Shown here: positions 43,207 through 47,455 of the stretch, one piece after another | How positions within the stretch are numbered: the first letter of the stretch is position 1 | How the letters are laid out: every line of letters starts with the position of its first letter | Assembly (NCBI GenBank): GCA_003260025.2 | Contig: QFZU02000032.1 | Location: 1-47,455 of the forward strand | Reading direction: 5' to 3' | Source: Microbispora triticiradicis | GTDB lineage: Bacteria > Actinomycetota > Actinomycetes > Streptosporangiales > Streptosporangiaceae | Length of the DNA: 47,455 nucleotides | The notes under the pieces: model-generated | Seen by the model: the letters and a program-made list of their open reading frames with translations, nothing else | What the model was told of the DNA's origin: nothing | The model's database searches: none | Made by a program: the position numbers and the translations under genes

Positions 43207-43384
43207 GGGCGCCGGCCGGGGTGCCGGGAGCCGGCGGTGTGTCCAGAAATCACCACGCAAGTTTAGGGGGAGTGGGTCCGCGCCACGGGAACCCGCGGCT
43301 CTCAGGACCTTCCCGGGCCCACTCCCCACGCCCGCGAACACGCGGCTCCCGGGACCCGAGGATCTTGGGAACCGCGGTGTCCGA

Positions 43385-44308
43385 TCAGTCGGTGCCGCTG
43401 GACAGGGCGATGCCGACGACCCCGGCGTTCTCGGTCACCCAGGCGTCGGACAGCCCGCCCTCCTTGACCAGAGCCTCGCCGGTGACCCTGAGCACGCCGA
43501 TCCGCTTGCCCGCGAGCGCGAGTTCGAGGACGTCCACGTGCTCGGTCACCCAGGTGGCCGACAGGCCCCCCTCCTTCACCAGCGCCGCGCCGCCGCCCCG
43601 GACGACCCCGATGCGGTCGCCGGCCAGGACGAGCTGCTTCACCGCCGTGTTCTCGGTCACCCAGGTGGCGGACAGCCCGCCCGCCTTGACCAGCGCGACG
43701 CCGTCCGCCCGGACCACGCCGATGCGGTCGCCGGCCAGCGCGAGCTGCTTGACGCCGTTGTACTCCAGCACCCAGCTCGCCGACAGACCGCCCTCCTTCA
43801 CCCAGGCCCTGCCGTCGGTCGTCAGCACCCCGATGCGGTCACCCGACAGCGCGAGCTGCTTGACGCCGTCGTGCTCCAGCACCCAGCTCGCCGACAGACC
43901 GCCCTCCTTCACCCAGGCCCTGCCGTCCCCCGTGATGACGCCGATCCGGTCGCCGGCCAGCGCGAGCTGCTTGACGCCGCCGTCGTGCTCCAGCACCCAG
44001 TTGGTGGACAGGCCCCCCTGCTTCACCCAGGCCCTGCCGTCCCCGGTGAGGACGCCGATCCGGTCACCCGCGAGCGCGATCTGGACGACCCCGTCGTGCT
44101 CCAGCACCCAGCTCGCCGACAGACCGCCCTCCTTGACCAGGGCGTCGCCGCCGACCTTGAGCACGCCGATCCGGGGCGGGGCGACGGCCGCCCGCGACTG
44201 CGCGCTCGCCGCGGTCGTGCCCGGTCCGGCCGGTAGCAGGCCCGCCGTGCAGGCGAGAGTCGCCGCGAGGAGAACCAGGCCGGGACGGGCCGCTGATCGA
44301 GTCGTCAT
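43385..44308 (-). CDS. Secreted protein of seven near-identical ~37-residue repeats
   Basis: 307 residues. Signal peptide at the N-terminus (LVLLAATLACTAGLLPAGPG, then TTAASAQS). The mature part is seven tandem repeats of about 37-38 residues, each running from RIGVL through a GDGRAWVKEGGLS segment to SWVLEHDGVKQLAL. Repeat 1 follows residue 45. The regular short beta-rich units with a conserved Trp resemble a seven-bladed propeller or lectin-like fold. Function unknown; surface or carbohydrate binding is possible. Repeats 2-4 are more alike than 5-7, suggesting stepwise duplication. Confidence 0.85.
   Translation of the reverse strand: MTTRSAARPGLVLLAATLACTAGLLPAGPGTTAASAQSRAAVAPPRIGVLKVGGDALVKEGGLSASWVLEHDGVVQIALAGDRIGVLTGDGRAWVKQGGLSTNWVLEHDGGVKQLALAGDRIGVITGDGRAWVKEGGLSASWVLEHDGVKQLALSGDRIGVLTTDGRAWVKEGGLSASWVLEYNGVKQLALAGDRIGVVRADGVALVKAGGLSATWVTENTAVKQLVLAGDRIGVVRGGGAALVKEGGLSATWVTEHVDVLELALAGKRIGVLRVTGEALVKEGGLSDAWVTENAGVVGIALSSGTD
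43400..44180. repeat. Seven tandem ~111-bp coding repeats
   Basis: DNA counterpart of the protein repeats: marks such as GCGGTCGCCGGCCAG and CACCCAGCTCGCCGAC recur about every 111-114 bp. They are more diverged than the TPR array at 26094 and therefore older. Confidence 0.8.
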
Positions 44309-44352
44309 GAATGCCTCCGCATCGCATCGGGCGGGCCCCCTGCCCGCGGGAA

Positions 44353-44394
44353 TCGATCACGGAGAGACTAGATTCGATCACGTGATGTAATCAC
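44353..44394. promoter_or_regulatory. Direct repeats and palindrome upstream of the seven-repeat protein gene
   Basis: TCGATCACG occurs at 44353-44361 and 44374-44382, 21 bp apart (two helical turns). The second copy runs into ATCACGTGAT (44377-44386) and GTGATGTAATCAC (44382-44394). The cluster lies 45-86 bp before the start and may be a binding site for a dimeric regulator. Confidence 0.45.
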
Positions 44395-44436
44395 GCTTCT
44401 TGCATCGTCAGGAGAGTCGGCCACACTGTGCCCGAT

Positions 44437-44793
44437 TCAGGACCTCTCCGGACAGACGCAGAAAAGGTGACCCTCCGGGTCGGCGAGCACGACCCAGTCG
44501 CCCGGCTGGAACTCCGGCTTGGTCGCCCCGAGCGCGACGTACTCCTCCACGGCCTTGGCGACGTCGGGCACCCGGAAGTCCAGGTGGAACTGCTTGTCCG
44601 CGCCGGGCCAGGACGGCGCCCTCCGCTCGGGCACCCGCTGGAAGTAGATGGTCGTCGTGTCGTCGCCGATGCCGGCGTACTCCTCTTCGGCATACTGCAC
44701 CGGCAGCCCGGTGATCTGGGAGTAGAAGTCGGCGAGCCTCTTCGGCTCGGCACAGTCGATGGTCACGGCGATGAGCTTCGCGATCGTTGTCAT
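44437..44793 (-). CDS. VOC-family (glyoxalase-like) protein
   Basis: 118 residues. Beta-alpha-beta-beta-beta pattern of the vicinal-oxygen-chelate fold: MTTIAKLIAVTIDCAEPKRLADFYSQ opening, KQFHLDFRVPDV in the middle and WVVLADPEGHLFCVC at the end. The glyoxalase-like domain subgroup is common in actinomycetes and mostly uncharacterised; roles range from lyases to drug-binding resistance proteins. Divergent from secA2, with a 126-bp gap holding an inverted repeat. Confidence 0.85.
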   Translation of the reverse strand: MTTIAKLIAVTIDCAEPKRLADFYSQITGLPVQYAEEEYAGIGDDTTTIYFQRVPERRAPSWPGADKQFHLDFRVPDVAKAVEEYVALGATKPEFQPGDWVVLADPEGHLFCVCPERS

Positions 44794-44811
44794 ACGGCCA
44801 TGCTGCCGTCC

Positions 44812-44836
44812 GTACCTGTCAGGGAGTGTCAGGTAC
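44812..44836. promoter_or_regulatory. Inverted and direct repeats between the VOC gene and secA2
   Basis: GTACCTG (44812-44818) and CAGGTAC (44830-44836) are exact inverted repeats around 11 bases; inside, TGTCAGG occurs twice (44817 and 44827). Likely an operator for one of the divergent genes. Confidence 0.45.
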
Positions 44837-44919
44837 GCTCACCTGTCGCACCTCCCAGATAGTGGGACCATGAACCGGGCATGTGGAACCAGTCGGACCC
44901 AAGAGTCGTTGGAGCGGAT

Positions 44920-47187
44920 GTGACGCGGGTAGGTCGATGGATCAAGCGGTTCCTGGAGAAGCCGGGAAGCGTCGATCTCGCCCCCTTCCAGCGGGTCGCG
45001 GCGGAGGCGGCCGGGCGCGCGGCCGAGGCCGGCCGGCGCGACGAGCTTCGCCCCGCCCTCGCCGACCCGGCCTGGGTCGGCAGCGCCGACTTCTGCGCGG
45101 TGATGCGGGAGGCGGCCGTCCGAGCGCTCGGCCAGCGGCCGTACGACGTGCAGCTCGCGGGCATGCTGGCGCTGCTGGAGGGCCACGTCGCGCAGATGGC
45201 CACCGGCGAGGGCAAGACGCTCGTGGGGGCCATGGCGGCCGCCGGGTACGCGCTGCGCGGGGCCCGGGTCCACGTGGTCTCGGTGAACGACTACCTCGCC
45301 CGCCGCGACGCCGAGTGGATGGGCCCGCTGTACGAGACGCTTGGCCTGACGGCCGGATGGATCGCCGAGACCTCCACGCCGGAGGAACGCAGGAAGGCGT
45401 ACGCGTGCGACGTCACGTACGCGGCGGTGAGCGAGCTCGGCTTCGACGTGCTGCGCGACCGGCTGTGCACCGACCCGGCCGAGCTGGTCGTGCCGGCCCC
45501 GGAGGTCGCGCTCGTCGACGAGGCCGACTCGGTGCTGGTGGACGAGGCCCGGGTGCCCCTGGTGCTGGCCGGCGCGGCCGACGCGGGGACGGCCCTCCCC
45601 GAGATGGCGGCCCTCGTACGGCGGCTGTCGCGCGGCTACCACTACACGATCGACGAGGAGGGCCGGGCCGTCTTCCTCACCCCCAAGGGCACCGACACGG
45701 TCGAGAAGGCCCTCGGCGTCGACCTCTACGAGCACCCCGGCGTGGTGACGCAGGTCAACCTCGCGCTGCACGCGCACACGCTGCTCACCCGGGACGTCGA
45801 CTACATCGTCAGGGACGGCAAGGTCGAGCTCGTCAACACCTCGCGCGGCCGGGTCGCGGCGCTGCAGCGCTGGCCGGACGGGCTGCAGGCCGCCGTGGAG
45901 GCCAAGGAGCACCTGCAGGCGTCGGAGACGGGCGAGATCCTCGACTCGATCACCGTGCAGGGTCTCATCCACCGCTACCCCCGCGTGTGCGGCATGACCG
46001 GCACCGCCGTCGCCGTGGGCGAGCAGCTCCGCGAGTTCTACGACCTCTCCGTCGTGGTCGTCCCGCCCAACCGCCCCTGTGTACGGGTGGACGAGCCCGA
46101 CCGGATCTTCGCGACCGTGGAGGACAAGGAGGGGGCGCTGCTGGACGAGATCGAGACCCGGCACGCCACCGGGCAGCCGATCCTCGTCGGCACGCTCGAC
46201 GTCGCCGAGTCCGAGCGCCTGGCCGGGGCCCTTGAGGCCAGAGGGCTCGCCGCGACCGTCCTCAACGCGAAGAACGACGCCGAGGAGGCGCAGATCATCG
46301 CGCGGGCCGGACGGCGCGGGGCCCTCACGGTCTCCACCCAGATGGCCGGGCGCGGCACCGACATCCGGCTCGGCGCGGGCGACCCCAGCGAGGAGGACGA
46401 GGTCGCCTCGCTCGGCGGGCTCTACGTCATCGGCACCGGCAGGCACGACAGCAGCAGGCTGGACGACCAGCTCCGTGGCCGGGCCGGGCGGCAGGGCGAC
46501 CCGGGCGGCTCGGTGTTCTTCGTCAGCGGGCAGGACCCGCTCCTGACGGTCTACGCGCCGGACCAGTCGCTGCCGCCCGCCGACGCCGACGGCGCCGTAC
46601 GGAAACCCGACGCGCACGCGCTCGTGGCGCACGCCCAGCGGGTGGCCGAGGGCGTGAACCTGGAGATCCACCGCAACACCTGGCGGTACACCCGGCTGCT
46701 GGAGCGGCAGCGGGCCGAGGTGCTCGAACAGCGCGACCGGGTGCTGAACGGCGACACCGGGGCGCGGGCGCTGGAGTCGGCCTGCCCGGAGCGCTACCGC
46801 GAGCTGTGCGAGACGGCGGGCGAGGAGGCGGTCGAGCGGGCGGCCCGGCAGATCGTGCTGTACCACCTCGACCAGTGCTGGACCGAGCACCTCGGCTTCC
46901 TGTCCGACCTGCGCGAGGGCATCCACCTGCGCGCGCTCGGGCGGCTCAACCCGCTGGACGAGTTCAACCGGGAGGCCGTGCCCGCCTACCGGGCGATGCT
47001 GGACGAGGTCGAACGGCGCTCCCGGGAGACCTTCGAGAAGGCCGACGTCACCCGCGATCTGGCGGACCAGGGCCTCAAGCGGCCCACGGCGACCTGGACC
47101 TACCTGGTGCAGGACAACCCGTTCGGCTCCGAGTGGGACCGGGTGTTCAACCGGGTGGCGGGAGCGCTGCGGGGCCGCAGGAGGTAG
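44920..47187 (+). CDS. secA2: Accessory Sec translocase ATPase SecA2
   Basis: 755 residues from GTG 44920, 5 nt after GGAG. The frame extends to an ATG at 44881, which lacks a ribosome site. Walker A MATGEGKT near 95; SVNDYLARRDAEW; Walker B region LVDEADSVLVDEA; the SecA helicase end STQMAGRGTDIRLG and DDQLRGRAGRQGDPG; a Trp-rich scaffold part near CWTEHLGFLSDL. It stops at VAGALRGRRR, without the C-terminal SecB/zinc linker, and the whole is shorter than SecA1 (about 900), which marks it as SecA2. It powers export of a subset of proteins. A surface-protein gene converges on it at 47209. Confidence 0.92.
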   Translation: MTRVGRWIKRFLEKPGSVDLAPFQRVAAEAAGRAAEAGRRDELRPALADPAWVGSADFCAVMREAAVRALGQRPYDVQLAGMLALLEGHVAQMATGEGKTLVGAMAAAGYALRGARVHVVSVNDYLARRDAEWMGPLYETLGLTAGWIAETSTPEERRKAYACDVTYAAVSELGFDVLRDRLCTDPAELVVPAPEVALVDEADSVLVDEARVPLVLAGAADAGTALPEMAALVRRLSRGYHYTIDEEGRAVFLTPKGTDTVEKALGVDLYEHPGVVTQVNLALHAHTLLTRDVDYIVRDGKVELVNTSRGRVAALQRWPDGLQAAVEAKEHLQASETGEILDSITVQGLIHRYPRVCGMTGTAVAVGEQLREFYDLSVVVVPPNRPCVRVDEPDRIFATVEDKEGALLDEIETRHATGQPILVGTLDVAESERLAGALEARGLAATVLNAKNDAEEAQIIARAGRRGALTVSTQMAGRGTDIRLGAGDPSEEDEVASLGGLYVIGTGRHDSSRLDDQLRGRAGRQGDPGGSVFFVSGQDPLLTVYAPDQSLPPADADGAVRKPDAHALVAHAQRVAEGVNLEIHRNTWRYTRLLERQRAEVLEQRDRVLNGDTGARALESACPERYRELCETAGEEAVERAARQIVLYHLDQCWTEHLGFLSDLREGIHLRALGRLNPLDEFNREAVPAYRAMLDEVERRSRETFEKADVTRDLADQGLKRPTATWTYLVQDNPFGSEWDRVFNRVAGALRGRRR

Positions 47188-47208
47188 CCCCGCCTCTCCC
47201 GCGCGCCC

Positions 47209-47455
47209 CTACTGGGCCTCTTCGCCGCTCGGCCGGCGGGTGACCCTGCTGTGCACCGCCTTCGCGCCCACCGCGACGAGCGCGCACACCACGATCGCGG
47301 CGGAGACGGCGGGAGCCGCGTCGTCGCCGCCGGACGGGTCGCCGGTGGCGGACACGGGGGTGACGGCCTGGACCGACGCCGTACCGGTCGTGGCGGCCGG
47401 CGTGGTCCCGGCGCCACCCGCCGGCGCCGCCGGGGACGCGCCGCCCGCCGCGTCC
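47209..47455 (-). CDS. C-terminal end of a membrane-anchored Ala/Gly/Pro/Thr-rich protein (partial)
   Basis: The open frame runs from the window edge to TAG at 47209; the start is outside. About 81 residues are visible: an Ala/Gly/Pro/Thr-rich linker, then ATGDPSGGDDAAP, one transmembrane helix (AVSAAIVVCALVAVGAKAV) and a short basic tail (HSRVTRRPSGEEAQ). This is the end of a surface or periplasmic protein anchored by a C-terminal helix. The domain that would identify it is cut off. Convergent with secA2, with a 21-bp gap. Confidence 0.6.
   Translation of the reverse strand, partial: DAAGGASPAAPAGGAGTTPAATTGTASVQAVTPVSATGDPSGGDDAAPAVSAAIVVCALVAVGAKAVHSRVTRRPSGEEAQ

Overview
The window is high-GC DNA from a filamentous actinomycete. 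The evidence is the GC-rich third codon positions, frequent GTG starts, 4-bp ATGA/GTGA gene overlaps, a narGHJI operon in actinobacterial order, an accessory SecA2 ATPase and many TetR/SDR/acyl-CoA dehydrogenase genes. The style suggests Streptosporangiales, but no marker gene here proves that.

Layout. 1-2352 (+): the end of a secreted serine hydrolase and a geranylgeranyl-reductase-type flavoprotein. 2363-13638: a compact biosynthetic locus. On the minus strand it has a SyrP-like dioxygenase, an FkbH-type glyceryl transferase fused to an ACP, a glycosyltransferase and an SDR. On the plus strand, divergently, it has one 1831-residue protein with condensation, adenylation, carrier, thioesterase and MFS exporter domains. 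The 500-bp divergent region holds a perfect TGGGAGCGCTCCCA palindrome, identical to the CebR cello-oligosaccharide repressor box. 13705-15500 (-): a methyltransferase and a DUF2332 protein. 15560-22756 (-): narGHJI plus an HPP-family membrane protein. 23339-24634 (+): an endonuclease Q-like DNA repair protein, divergent from narG.

24687-29791 (-) is a visibly less GC-rich island: a small TIR protein, a TIR-NB-ARC-TPR (STAND) protein with a nearly identical 126-bp repeat array, a tiny ORF, a membrane protein and an XRE regulator. It looks like an anti-phage module. The catalytic glutamate of the TIR fold is present in the small protein and appears replaced in the large one.

30021-34411 holds an SDR/XRE-regulator divergent pair, an alpha/beta hydrolase, tRNA-Lys(CTT) and a NERD-like protein. 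34576-39770 is an acyl-CoA catabolic unit: a TetR gene converging on an operon of a kinase-like phosphotransferase and three acyl-CoA dehydrogenases. Nearly identical operators overlap the -10 boxes at both outer ends, so the TetR protein probably controls both. 39889-44793 has a GNAT, a TetR/FAD-monooxygenase pair with twin operators, a DMT-type transporter, a secreted seven-repeat protein and a VOC protein. The right end carries secA2 and the C-terminal anchor of a cut-off surface protein.

The strongest leads for a new system are the cello-oligosaccharide-type NRPS/exporter locus, for which glyceryl-ACP, an Asn/Asp-like unit, beta-hydroxylation and a Cys-thioesterase can be read from sequence, and the split TIR/TIR-STAND operon.
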